Assembly: GCA_019400425.1 (NCBI GenBank) | Contig: JAFREE010000017.1 | Location: forward strand, 217,447 to 281,446 | DNA length: 64,000 nt | From: Hymenochaete sp. R1 | Lineage: Eukaryota > Basidiomycota > Agaricomycetes > Hymenochaetales > Hymenochaetaceae | Direction of reading: 5' to 3' | Shown: in pieces, positions 26,851-38,531 of the stretch | Layout: every line of letters begins with the position of its first letter | Numbering within the stretch: the stretch's first letter is position 1 | Made by a program: the position numbers and the translations under genes | The notes under the pieces: model-generated | What the model was told of the DNA's origin: nothing | The model's input: only the letters and a program-made list of their open reading frames with translations | The model's database searches: none

Positions 26851-29240
26851 GTGCTGCCGCCGTTGTTGTTGTAGCTGCTCCCCCTCCAGATCCAGCTCCA
26901 GCTCCGGGTAGAAAAGATCCTGCTGACGCTGGCCCTGGCCCTGACCCGGGATCTGCGCCGTCGTCGGCATTGATGAGGTCCATGACGGAGAGCCGCCGAG
27001 ACTGAGGGCGTGACCCACCGGGTTCCCCTCCCCGGTCCCGGTCCCGCTCCGCCCATTGACACTGGCTGCGCGGTCGCGGTCGCTCCTCGGCGGCGGCGGA
27101 CGAGAATCCCCCCGTCGTTGTCGTTGATCCGATCGTTCCGGCTGTCGACGGTGTAGGCGGGGGTCGTTGGGTGCCTGCGGTCCCAGGCGCTCGATACCTA
27201 AACCCAAACCCATATTCAGCATCATCTCCTCGTCCGTCGTCGTTGTCGTTGTTGTCGGACTCGTCCCCGTCGCTGCTGCTGTCGTCGCTGCCACCGCTCC
27301 CGTACCCACGCCCACGCCCACGTTTGCGAAGTCGAGAGGGCCCGACGGGGGGACGTGATTCGGCGAGTGAAGGCGGGTGGAAGGAAAACGGGCTGTCGTC
27401 GGTGTCGAGCTCGATGGCGTCAGGCGGGCTCGGTGGGAAGTCTCGACGCCGTTCACTAAAGAATGCGGATTGTGCTGTTGCTGCTGCTGCTGATGAACCG
27501 ACATCTCCTGCGGACTCCCGAAGTGGGGGTAACTCGGCGATAGACCCCAAGCGTCCACCGGCGGACCCCCCACTCCCAAATGATCGGTAGAGATAGGATG
27601 CGGGAGCCGTTCCGGGTCGGGGTGCAGTCCCCGGACGTGTGGCTGAGGAGGGAAGCTGAAGTATGGGTGCTGGTGCTGGAGGGCCGATAACGGATGCGGC
27701 GAGGGCTGGGGCGACAACGGATGCGAGGGGTGGGAGTGAGGGTGGTGCTGCTGCTGAGCCGCGAAAAGAGCCTGTGCCTGGCCTGCTGCTGGACCCAAGT
27801 GCGCGAGCGGATGACGAGCTGGGCCTGCCTGATTCGAGTTCGGCGGGGGAGGGGAGAAAGGACTCGGGGGCAAGAAAGGACTGGCCGGACCCTGATCCGG
27901 GCCCGGCTGGTGAGAGGGAAGTGACGGAGGATGGCGAGGAAGGCTGTTGCTGTTGCTGTTGGACGAAGTGCTGCTGGAGCTGGCCGGACTGCTGGTGATG
28001 GAGGTGTGTAGCCGAGGAGGGAACGGATGAGACGACGAAGGAGGTTGAGGGCCGAAAGGAGTCACGAAAGGAATGGCTGTTGGGGGCGTGATGGGCGGTG
28101 TAGGCGGGAGCTGCGTGTGGTAGGCCTCCGCCCATTCCAACTGGTCGAGTTCCTCCAACATCGGGTGGTTGCTGATGTTGCTGCTGCTGCAGCTGCTCGT
28201 AGAACGCGCGATGCTGCGCCTGCTGTGAAGACTGATGTTGTTGATGTTGATGTTGCTGTTGCTGCTGAAGCCATGTTGCCCTATTACCGAAATTCGGCGC
28301 AGGGCCGTTTGTGTCAGGACCTACGTCGTAACCTACAGAAGTGTCAGGGCGCTGCTGACCGTAATGTGCAGCAGATGCGGGGTGCGAAGGGTGCATCGTC
28401 GACATCTGCGTCTCGTCAAACTTGTAACCGAGACTCATTCCCATCCCACCCCCACCGGCGCCTGCCATCGGGCCTCCTAAATGTACGGATCCCATGCCGT
28501 GGAGGCCTGTCGCGAGGGGGTGAGGCTGGACGTGCGCCTGCGAGTGGACGGTCGTCGGCTGTTGTTGGTGATGGGATGAGGGCGACTGACCCGAAGAAGA
28601 TTGGGATTGGCGCTTGGAGCCCCGACCGGACGATGAAGTCGCCTTGTGGGCTGCGGCCATTGTAGTGTGGAGTGCTGTGAGCTCGCGCATCATGGTGTCG
28701 TTCAGCTCCTGTTTGTCGGAGTGGACTGTCTGCGCATGTTGGCGGAGATTGTCGAGGCGGGAGAACTGCTTCCCGCAATGGCAAGTGAAAGGGCGCTCGC
28801 CGGTGTGTTTCCTGGAGAGCGAAAAAGAAAGAAGAAAAAAAAACTCAACACGAAAACAAAACAAAAAACCAACGACTGCGGGGGTGAAGCGGAGGCGGAA
28901 GAAGGTGGTGGTGGAAATGAGATGCGTACCTGACGTGTCTGGCCAGATGCTCCGACCTGCTGAATACCATGCGACATTCGCCATAGCCTCTGCACTGGAA
29001 AGTCTTAGCAGGGGCAGGGCGATAGCGTTTCGCGACTGCTGCGTCCCTCGAAGTCGGGTTTGAGGGCGGTCCTAGAGCCGGATGAGGAGCGACTGCTGCG
29101 GCCATTGAGGACGAAGGAGAAGAAGGAAGATGGTGATGAGGAAGAGGGGAATTGTTTGGGGCGTTGTCGGAGATTGCGTCGTCGACGATGTTGTCTTTAT
29201 AAAAAGGTGGATTGAGACGAGGACGAGGACCAGAGTCCAT
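26276..29240 (-). CDS. two-finger C2H2 zinc-finger transcription factor, very long low-complexity tail
   Basis: Two exons (29240-28930 and 28811-26276) sum to 2847 nt, 948 residues. Residues 81-133 hold two adjacent fingers, [22 protein letters not shown] and [18 protein letters not shown], joined by the classic KHTGERPF linker; an intron splits the Arg before the linker. RSEHLAR and RLDNLRQ are the DNA-contacting helices. Cysteine spacing is odd (C-x5-C, then C-x1-C). The remaining 815 residues are disordered: poly-Gln tracts from CAG/CTG runs (QQQQQHQQ), Ser/Pro/Gly and Ala runs, and an Arg-rich C-terminus. The context suggests a fungal stress or developmental regulator of the Rgm1/Usv1/Com2-like kind, but the exact orthologue is not clear. 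An upstream continuation of the frame lacks an ATG, so 29240 is the start. Confidence 0.88.
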
Positions 29241-29425
29241 GTAACGATCGGATGCGGGGGAAGGGGGAAGAAGAGAGATTCTTGAGATGATGAAGGGGAG
29301 AGAAAGAGGAGGAGGAGGAGCAAGAGGGGGAAATAAGAGGCTGAGAGAGAGATGAGAGAGCGAACAGAAACCTTCTTTATCAGGCACCCAAATTAAGGTA
29401 CACTCCTTTTTTTATCTCGTAATTC

Positions 29426-29434
29426 CCTTTTATA
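29426..29434 (-). promoter_or_regulatory. TATA box of the zinc-finger gene
   Basis: The minus strand reads gacTATAAAAGGgaatt about 185 nt upstream of the ATG at 29240. It is followed by a T/C-rich 5' leader, typical of highly regulated fungal genes. Confidence 0.6.
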
Positions 29435-30414
29435 GTCATCATCGACATGAATTCCATTATTCTCTGCTTTTTTCGACAAATCCGGCTATTCTCAGGCACA
29501 TCCACTCTTTTCCCATCTAATTTCCCTTTTTTCTCCCTTTTTTTTCTTTACCTCTTTTCTTTGACGTTCTTTCACCGTCGTCGTCAACTCTCCCTCCCAG
29601 TCTCCAGTCACCAGCAAAAGCTCTCAGAGCGAACGAAGGTTTCTCTCTCTCTCCCGCACAGCCGCGTCCGATACGTCGGTCCATATCTCTCTCTCTCACT
29701 CGGAACATCATCTCTCCGACTCTCCCTTCACCCACACTCAAGGTCTGGGGCGGGCCAGGCGTCCCGTCCCTCCAAAAGGCTGTGCTCTCCGTCCAAACAA
29801 CGTCAAATACGTCCCAGTTTTGGATTTGGCAATTCAATTGGATTTGGAATTGGAGTTTGCACATTGTTTGGCTCGGCTCGGTTGGGCTTTTTTTTCTGAC
29901 TTTTCCGCCGCCTGGTTCTAGGCCGAGAGCCCTCCTTTGTCTCTCGCGCTCGTTCCCGTCGTTTCGTCGTCAGACACGTGTCCCGTCCCACACCACACAC
30001 TACTTTAGCTCACAACGCAATACAATATCATCCAACACGACGACGACGAGATCACGTATAGATTTTCGATCGTTCCCATTCGTTCTTTCTCTCCGTGTCT
30101 CACTCACGGATCAGACGAGACGATACCAGCGAATCAGCATTTCTTTTCTCTCACTCGCTCTCAGAGGATGGTCATGGTCCAACTGACAACTGACTTAGCA
30201 CGGAAACGGGCGTCTTCATCCTGAATCTCCGGATTGCCTATCTCATCATTTCTCCAGACAGCAGACAGCGCACCCAAACAGAAACAGATCTAGCAAAAAC
30301 TCGTGCCTGACCAGCGCAGTTCCGTCCGTCGACCCGTCGACCCGTCCCGTTTGAAACGCACGCCCGGCTGCAGAAGGGCAGACGAGCAGAAGAGCTAAAT
30401 TCAACTCTATCAGT

Positions 30415-30455
30415 ATTAGCATCAATATCAATATCTATATCAATATCAACATCAC
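30415..30455. repeat. (ATCAAT)n microsatellite
   Basis: Six to seven imperfect 6-nt units (atcaat/atcaac). Confidence 0.65.
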
Positions 30456-30651
30456 ATAAACGCACGCCGTCGCTGCTGCTGTTACTGGCTTAGCGTAAAG
30501 TGCAGCCTGAGCCTGAGCCTGAGCACAGCCAGAGTACTAGTCCAGTCTGGAGTGCAGAGTCTAGAGCCTGGATCCCTTCATTGCAAGTACTTACCTTGCT
30601 AACTTTAGTACGCCTTTTCATTCCCTTTCCTTTCGGACCCATCGTGAACGT

Positions 30652-30686
30652 ACACAGCACACAGCACACAGCACACAGCACACAGC
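30652..30686. repeat. (CACACAG)n tandem repeat
   Basis: Five 7-nt units (acagcac phase). Confidence 0.7.
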
Positions 30687-31684
30687 CCTTTAAGCTCAAG
30701 CTGTGGCTGTCGACGATCGACGATCTTCGGCGGGCGTCGACTTCTACTTGAGCAGCGGCGTTAATATTAATATTAATGCAACTGTTCGCCCCGTCCCGTC
30801 TAGTGTCACGTACCGTACGTACGTGAGCACGTATGCACACGTTCTCCGAGTTCGAGTCCGTGTCTGTCAACATGATGATGGACGTTTTCTGCTCTTGACT
30901 CTTTCACTCTTCGACTCTGACTCTGAGGACCCGGCGAGAACCCGGCGAGAACCGAGAACTGACATCACTTTACTAGCGACTCCCTCAGGCTCCTTGCTCC
31001 TTCCCGGCCATCTCTCGGGGTCCCTCTCTCTTCAACTCTTGTTCCGGCCTGGTCTTGCCATCCCACAACGACGTCCACAACGCCGTCCAAAAACAACACA
31101 GACACAGACACAGACGCCCCGCCTCCGTCCCCCGACACACGGATCCCAATGACGGCGCCACGACGGACGACGGGCACCGACAGAGATAAAGATAAGTATT
31201 TTTTGATCCTTCCCGTCGCACATTCAAGTTCGCACCCCAGCGTCCGTCGCACCCGTCGCACCCGTCGGAAGTACAAGCAAGCTTTCAACTTGAACTTGAA
31301 CTCGACATCCTTGTCATCCTTGCATCCTCAACATCCTCGCATCCTCGCACTGTACATCCCCGCATCCTCGCATCCTTGCGTGTATTTTTTTATGTTCACA
31401 CTCCCACCCACGCCATCCAACTTGGCCTCGAAACTCATCTATCAAAACATCCAGATCTACTTAGTAAATCTATCAAGAGCCCGAGGGGGGAGAGGGGGGG
31501 GGGGTGGAGAAGGGGGAGGAGTCCTCTAGGTCTTACGCTGAAACCCGTCTTTAAGAAGTACCCAGGTTAACGCCACGAAAACGAACAAGAAAAGTTAAAT
31601 GCGCTCGAAAAGTGACGACGATGTCACGATGATTATTGTTTATTGATGAAGGTGGCTAGTACTAGTAGTGATCGTCGGTGTTGA

Positions 31685-31719
31685 AGGAACGAACGAACGA
31701 AGGAGAGAGAGAGAGAGAG
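31685..31719. repeat. (GAAC)n followed by (GA)n
   Basis: Four gaac units, then eight ga units. Confidence 0.65.
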
Positions 31720-32136
31720 ACTGGTGCCAGCATGTATATTGTACATGTACCGCTACCAGTACTGTGTACTAGTACCGGTGATACACTCCAAATCGCAGGA
31801 ATCGCCGCGATAGTCCACTGGCAGTTTCTACTTCTACTTGCGTTTTTATTTATTTATTTTCAACTTGAACTTGCTTGTTTAGCTGCGGCAGCGTATAGCA
31901 GTAGCGCACTCGACCTCGACTCATACTCCTCATGTCCATGTCCATGTCCACGCTAAGAAACACTCGTGATAGAAATAAGAATAGAGACGACTGTTACATT
32001 CAAGCTTGAATACTCATTAATATTTACTCTCCCCCGCCCCCCTCCCCCCCACGCGCGGCCATACCCCGCCAAATAACCAATAAGTACGGGTCGATACGAT
32101 ACGATACGATACAGGAGGCGGGAGAGGGAAAAAAAA

Positions 32137-32137
<1 letters not shown>

Positions 32138-32176
<39 letters not shown>

Positions 32177-32258
32177 GANNNNNNNNNNCGCCCCCCCCCC
32201 CACCCCCCCCCCGGCCCCCCCCCACCCACCCCCCCCCCCCGGGGGGGGGGGGGGGGGG
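32138..32258. repeat. long poly-G and poly-C/G tracts around a gap
   Basis: An almost unbroken G run of about 40 nt precedes the gap. After it come C runs of 9-13 nt broken by single A or G pairs, then about 18 G. The left and right sides are complementary, so they could fold together or be a sequencing artefact. Confidence 0.8.
32179..32188. other. assembly gap (10 N)
   Basis: Ten N in a row, the only undetermined bases in the window. The real length is unknown, because 10 N may be a placeholder. Confidence 0.95.
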
Positions 32259-33604
32259 GTCTGCCAATGAGGCTGAAACAAAACCAGAAGAAGAACGCAA
32301 ACACCCCTTTCGTTTTCGTTTTCGTTTTCGTCATCCCCCCCCCCCCCCCGGATCCAGTCGTCGACCCGGAGATCTTCGCTCCTGCCAGTGCTCCTAAACG
32401 TCAATCACTGACTCCACCAGTACTGATTCCTGCTTGCTCATTTTCTCATTTTCTCACTCAGGCTGGCGCTCCCACAATTCACATTTAGTATTTCCCCTTA
32501 TACGCTGATCGAATCCGAATTCAAACCCGAACCCGAATCCTCATTCCCCGTCGGGATCCGAGACGTTGACACTAGTACTCAGGCTGGCAGTCACACCGAC
32601 AAAACGATGAAGGACGAAACGACGACCCGGAACAAACCTAAAGATCAAAGACGGTTAGTGAACGGATAACTATTAACTACCCACCCCCGCGTATTAGTAG
32701 TAGTAGATCCAAGTAAGTACCCCTGTGTCAGTATCAATGCTTGACCGACGGTCGGCGGGGAGCCCCGGACGAGATGAGATTCAGCCGGGGCAATGGTGCT
32801 GGTAGCTAGTAGCTAGTAGCCGGTAGCTAGTACAGTGTACCTTGAACGGCTGAAGTTGGGTTTTGCCTCGGAGTCGGACTGGGCTGGGCTGAGCCGAGCC
32901 GCCAGTGACCCCTACCTCGCCTCGACTCTCGAGACGCTCACCGTTCACCGCTCACCTTGAAAGGACCTATGCAACGTTTACCGCAAGCACGACTGGTAGC
33001 CCGAGTCAACGGTCGAGTAATCGAAGTGACTGGATCGAAATGACGGGTCCTTTCCGCCGTGTCCGTTTTTTTAGTTCGTACGTACTTTCGTTCGTTCGTT
33101 CGTTCTATCCCAGTGGCTGCCAGTGATTATCATGGCCGTGACCGTGGAATCGGGTATGATGCACACTGCACAGGGTGGGCTACTAGGTTAGTTCCGTCCA
33201 TCCATCCATCCATGTTCTCGAGCTTCTTCAAGTTCTCAGATTGCGCCGCAAAAAAGAACTTGAAGCACTAGTACTGATGCCGCAGATCCATCCACGCAGT
33301 CCTAGTCCGAGTCCTCGCCCTCGCCCTCGCTACGCAAGGAAAGGGGAGTTCTCGAGTCGGAGCGATCAAACCATCCAACTGTTCGAGTTGATGACTTGGA
33401 AGACTCGTAGCCTAGTATCAGCACGGACGGACCCACCAATTGAACGTAAGGAACGTGCTGATGGATTCGCTCGACTTCGACTTCGGTACGGCGATAGCCT
33501 TTACTAGTACCCAGGAGGCTAGACGTTCTACCAGTCCAGTAGCAGAATCACGACGCACACACGTGCGACGTCGATGTCACGGAAATGATAAAGTTGGGAT
33601 TGGA

Positions 33605-33631
33605 TCAATATTAATATTAATATTAATATTG
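33605..33631. repeat. (AATATT)n palindromic repeat
   Basis: Four consecutive aatatt units bounded by c and gac. The same word occurs singly or doubly near 30763, 34484 and 34620. Confidence 0.65.
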
Positions 33632-36600
33632 ACACCTACAAGTTGGATCAACGGTGGACGGAAGGGAAGTAATTAGTAAAGCGTTCGAAATCTCCAGTTT
33701 TCAGCCTGAGGAGGGTCGGCCCAGACTCTCTTGGGAATCTACAGCCACAACGACGGTGAGGACAGGTAAGATCAACGGAATCTGGAGGACAACGTTTGAA
33801 TGTTAAAAGAAAAAATGCCACCGTGGCGTCGGTGTGATGGTGCTAGCGATTCTTCTTCCGGGAGTAAACGGGCCTGGGGGGAAGCCCCCGGGGAAGCGGG
33901 GGGTTCGCGGCGGTGACGATGATGTACATGTACATGTATAGTAGATGATTGATGATGGGGACGAAAGGGATCACGATGCATCATGCATCATGATGATGCC
34001 AGAACGAAAGCAAACAAAAACGTCCGAGCGACGGACTGACGATGGACGATGGACGATGGGGGCGTTTTCGGAGCCGTGAATAAGGCGGTGACTTTTAGAA
34101 TTAGAGTTGCTGACAAGGCACCGACCAAGTTGAAAGTTGAAAGTTGAATTGCATCGACGGCTTCCGTAGTGAATCGTCCGCGATACGCCCTTCGCCTTCT
34201 AAAAGCCGTTCAAGGTGCGAGTGCGCCGCCGACTCGGAGATGCTTCATACGTCTAAGGTCTAAGCTGACTGAGTCTCGACGTGATTACGGAGACTACCAG
34301 CACAGCAGTCCTCGACAGCTGGGAACGATAATCAAGCTAATATTGAACGTTTTGCGTCGTCGTCGGTCCCTCAGAGCACGGAGTCGGGGTCGGGGTCGGG
34401 GGTGGCCACACATCTTCTCAAGGCACGATCTGCCAGTACTAGTGAATGATTGACGTACGTACCGTCGCCGAAATTAACATTACCATTAATATTCCTCCAG
34501 CTTGAACTCGGACTGATCCACTGTTCATTTACGCGTCTTTTTTTAGGTGCTCCGAGTCCGGCCTCGGTCCCGCCTTCATGGGTCGTGAATCGTAACCGTA
34601 ATGCGTGGTTGTTCAAACGAACATTAATATTGTCAGGTCCGTTTTAGAGTTTAGGCTTTACGCACACTTACCAATGTCCGCTAAGCTCGGGAAAGGGTCC
34701 AGAGCGTTTGTATGTGTAGGGTCCCGAGGCCTGAGGTGTCAGAAAGAAAGACGGGAGTTTTGTCCAGGCAGTCTAGACCTCCAGAGTTTGTTTCGGACTC
34801 GCACAAGCGCAAGCGCAAGGCATGTCAGCGTGGATAGCTGCAGTTAAAGCGCGTGTAAACGTTCTTCCGAGGTACTAGTCAGTCGTGATGATATGGCTTA
34901 GGTAGCTCGGACCACCTGATCCCGGCGGACGAAGAGAGAAGGAAGCCACTGTGTTGTTTTTCTTTCTTGGGCCAGACAACGAATGTCCCAGATGGTCGAT
35001 ACCATTGTGCCAAAGCGGCCACGTCTTTGAGATGGGCCAAAAATAAGCATTACGATTGAATGGAGGAAGAAAATCGTGGGGATTCTCACCACGCGATGCA
35101 ACGATAGGAAGAAACGTCCTTCTGCACGCGGGAAACCTAAACTCTATGGTTCAAAGATCACGCAGCGGTTAGTACCAGTCGGCGTTGTTCCATCTTCCTT
35201 GTGCTCGGTCTATCATCCACGTCGTCTTTTCTTGTCATGATACGGAAGAACGTCGGAAGACCCCGAGCGGCGAGCACATTTACGACTTGGACACGTGTCA
35301 TGATAAGCCAACGGCATCCAGGCATCCGCAAGAACGATGAGAGCAATCGGCCAGATCGAGAGAACGCGTCTTGTTCTTTTTGCGCCGCTCAGCGTACGAG
35401 GTGCGTTTGCCACTGCTGGTACTTAGTACTGCCACTGCCAAACGGGCCGACAGAACGGAGCGGAATCGCGGACGAATGGCCGATTCCGCGAGTGAAAAAC
35501 ACGCACGGACCCGGGTGCGATCAAATTATGGAGGTCGCCGAAGGTGCGTAAAGATCGACTCGGTGCGACACACATCAGATAGATTCAGAGCGATGTTACA
35601 TGCATATGTCGTTTAGCGGGCGCGGGTGCAATGCGAGACAGCTGAGATGAGCTTTGACTCTTTGAGCCGGGCGGGAATTGCGTGAGCGTGAGCTTGAGAA
35701 AGTGATGATGATAATCGATTGAAAAGAAAAACCAGCGCCACCGCAAAAAAAAACAGCGCGCTCTCAGGCAGGCTTCCTCTTTCATCTTGTTCCTGATGAT
35801 CCTGTTTATTGTCTCATCCCATCAACTCAATCTCCCCAAGTCCCTTTTCCCCGCCTCGGTGCCTCAGACGCAACTTTACCAGAAAAAAACCCTGCACACA
35901 TCACAACATGGCCCAACACGGAAGGAGCGGCGGCTGTGCTCGTTGGACGTGCCTTGTCCCTTCCCCAGATCACTCGGACCAGTACTAGTCCTTCAGTTTC
36001 AGTTTCAGTGAATGAAAGGGGGAAAAGCCGGCAGTCGGGCGGAAAGGTGTCGTCGCGTGAGCGAGAAGCGGTTTTTGCGGGGGAGAAAATGCGGGAAATA
36101 TTTTTACTTAAATCAGGTACCGAGACAAAGTAAACAAAAATTTCTGCAAAGAGTACAATTCTGGCCTAGAATGGCGATGCGGAAAAACGAGAGAGAGGGA
36201 GCGGCAGATCGGCAAGCGTTCCGTCGGGCTTGGCCTTGTCGTCGTCGTTTCTTCCGCGATGAACGGATGCTCTTTGGACACACCCGCATCGCCGTCGCAC
36301 CAGTCGCACCAGGCGCTCAAACACTCTTCCAGCTCACTTATCCAGCACCAGATCCAGGCACACAACATCGCCGAGAACGCCGTCGTACATCCCTCGCAAG
36401 TTTCGTCCTCAAGCTCTTCAAGCACCCCGACAACATACAATGATACATCCGCCCCTATGCCATCCGACGGGAAAAGGTAACCCGGCGAGATCGCTTCGCT
36501 CTCCGCCCAAACCCCACCGATTCCCATTCAATTCAACCCAATTCAATTCAACTTTGTTCCGAAGATCAGAGACGGAAGATGGTGAGAACACTCAAGAGAT

Positions 36601-38163
36601 GATGATCCTCGACAGACGCAGTCAGCGGTCAGCGGTCAACGGTCGCAGCCGTGATCTTCTGAGCGCTTTCGCGCGTCTGATGGTGATGGTGGTGCAAAAA
36701 ACGCGAAAGGAAATCAAAGACGAAAGGTGGGAGATATATCGATGGAAAAAGAATCGAATCGATGGTTCGCTGGAGGACGGCGACGGCTACGGCTAGCCCT
36801 CCGAGTCGGAGGTGGTATAATTACCAAATCGGTGTTTCAGTAGTTAAATGTCGAATGATGGCGCGGTTCTCTGGCGTTTCCAATGCGCGCATCGATAACG
36901 ATCCACCCGACACCCGAACCCGCTCGCGTTTCCGACTTTGTCCTCCGAGTCCTCTTTCACGGCGCAGCGCAGCGCGCGCCTGATCGCTCGGGGTCCTCGA
37001 GCCGAGCCGAGCGTTGGACTCAAGCTTGGAGCAGTTTCACTTACTATGACCATGCCCATGAACGACGCTCGCAATCGCAGTATCGCAATCGCGCAATCGA
37101 GAAATACCTCGGGATCCGGCGTTTCGAATCGCCGGCTGAGACCTGGGCCCCCTCTGCGAAATTACGATGGGACAGCATCGATCGTCGTGAACTTTCAAAA
37201 TTCATGGTGAGGAATTTTTTTCCCCTTTCTCTCGTAGATGATCTGTTTTACTAGTACTGAAATGCTGATACGGCCTGGGTCACAAGTACGCACTGGAGGA
37301 CGAAAGTAGATGCGGAGAATGCGAGGAAGAAGAAGAAGTAGGTTGCGAACCCGAGGTTACGATTGTTATAGTAACTTATACAGAGTCTAGTTGCTGGCGT
37401 TAGGTTATTCCAAATACCCTCCCAAAGCATTTGACCATGCAGACGTGGACTCGGAGATGAACATGATCCATGAAAGCTAGGTTCATCGTCCCGAATCGTC
37501 GTGGTATTCACCAGCCTGAGGTACAGTTATTTTGCTATACTTGTTAAAGAGTGATTTATCTAATAATATTATGTCTTACCAGGAATAAGATAACTCACCT
37601 AACATAGCAGTAACCTTTGGCTGTCAGAAACAGACATGGTTTCCTCATCAATAAAAGCTAAATCTCAAGCTTCGAAGTCGAATTTCAATGACATTCGTGT
37701 CTTCAAGTTTGCGATTCCGAAGTCGTAAAGTCCACTCCAGCCGTCTACATTTAGCTTGACCTCCAGAAAACCTATCTCCTCTCCCGTCACCCCGACTCGA
37801 GCACTTGTCATCAATCACTCCCGGGCCCATCCGCCCCCCTCCGTACTTCGTGTCGCGCACTTTCGTGTATGTCAGACGAAAAGTGACGCATATCACAAAA
37901 GGCTATCCTTGAGCTTGGGAAATCTCTTAGCGGCCGACCAGCTATAGCCCCAGCCTATCGTCCCCCTCTCCGGAACTGAGGAAAAGGTAGTAACAGACAA
38001 GCACAACTTGAATGCGTAACGACGTTTCGTAGACAGGCTCTTGGAGGACATCGGAAGACCAAGGCGATCATATCATATCATCGCAGACCCCTCATCTCAA
38101 CGAGTTCCAGAAACAGTATTAGCGTCCTAACACCAGCACTGGCACTGGGTTGGCTAACATACA

Positions 38164-38531
38164 GATCACGGTGATGTCGCGATTGATCAGGAACTTAGGG
38201 ATCCGGAACGGTGGATGACGAAGGCGCTCTTCAAGACGTCCATGCTCAGGCTTAGAGCCATGCTGAACCACGCCAAGGACGATGAATGGTTCAAGGACTG
38301 GTATTCTGGTAAAAGGACGCAGAACTTGAAGCCACTTACCGTCGGTTTAAAGATGCGGGGGATGAGAGGCTGGTTCGTGTGGCGGCACTGACACTGACGG
38401 TGCTGAAGGACGTCCAAGTTGATAAAGTGGAGGAAGCTTGTGCGGATTATTTGCGGGAGATTCAGAGTCATAAAGTTGATTACTTTTGCTTCTCTTCTCT
38501 GGGACGATGGTGTTCCAAAGACTCCGATTGA
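38164..38531 (+). pseudogene. decayed copy of the 45-58 kb paralogue family (C-terminal part)
   Basis: Reading 38164 onward gives DHGDVAIDQE, then LRDPERWMTKALFK and AKDDEWFKDWYSGK. Near 38310-38320 the similarity jumps to another frame and continues DAELEATYRRFKDAGDERLV, RVAALTLTVLKDVQVDKVEE, ACADYLREIQSHKVDY and a TGA. The order matches the paralogues (EPEKWLDSAL, HRWFQDWKED, GTYQRLKDAGD, RVAALTMQRD, KVEQAYIDYLREIRSR). About 15 residues are missing after the DH block, and there is at least one frameshift. Exon 1 and the first half of exon 2 are absent. This is a truncated, frameshifted relic, with no sign of use. Confidence 0.8.

Larger units (their letters stand above)
29435..38163. other. 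8.7-kb gene-free region upstream of the zinc-finger gene
   Basis: No splice-supported or motif-bearing coding frame on either strand. The region carries microsatellites, a gap (separate entries), scattered ACTAGTACT / AGTACTAGT motifs, AATATTAAT palindromes and GACTCGGAG / CTCCGAGTC words. From about 35.8 to 37.2 kb there are CT-rich and Arg-coding-like stretches with no supportable gene. Likely regulatory or non-coding DNA belonging to the C2H2 regulator, though a lincRNA or a poorly conserved gene cannot be excluded. Confidence 0.45.

Noticed and set aside
26611..28161. 516-codon minus frame, Pro/Gln/Ser-rich
   Set aside because: It overlaps the C2H2 gene's exon 2 in another frame. Low-complexity CAG/CCN DNA keeps several frames open, and only the other frame is continuous with the zinc fingers.
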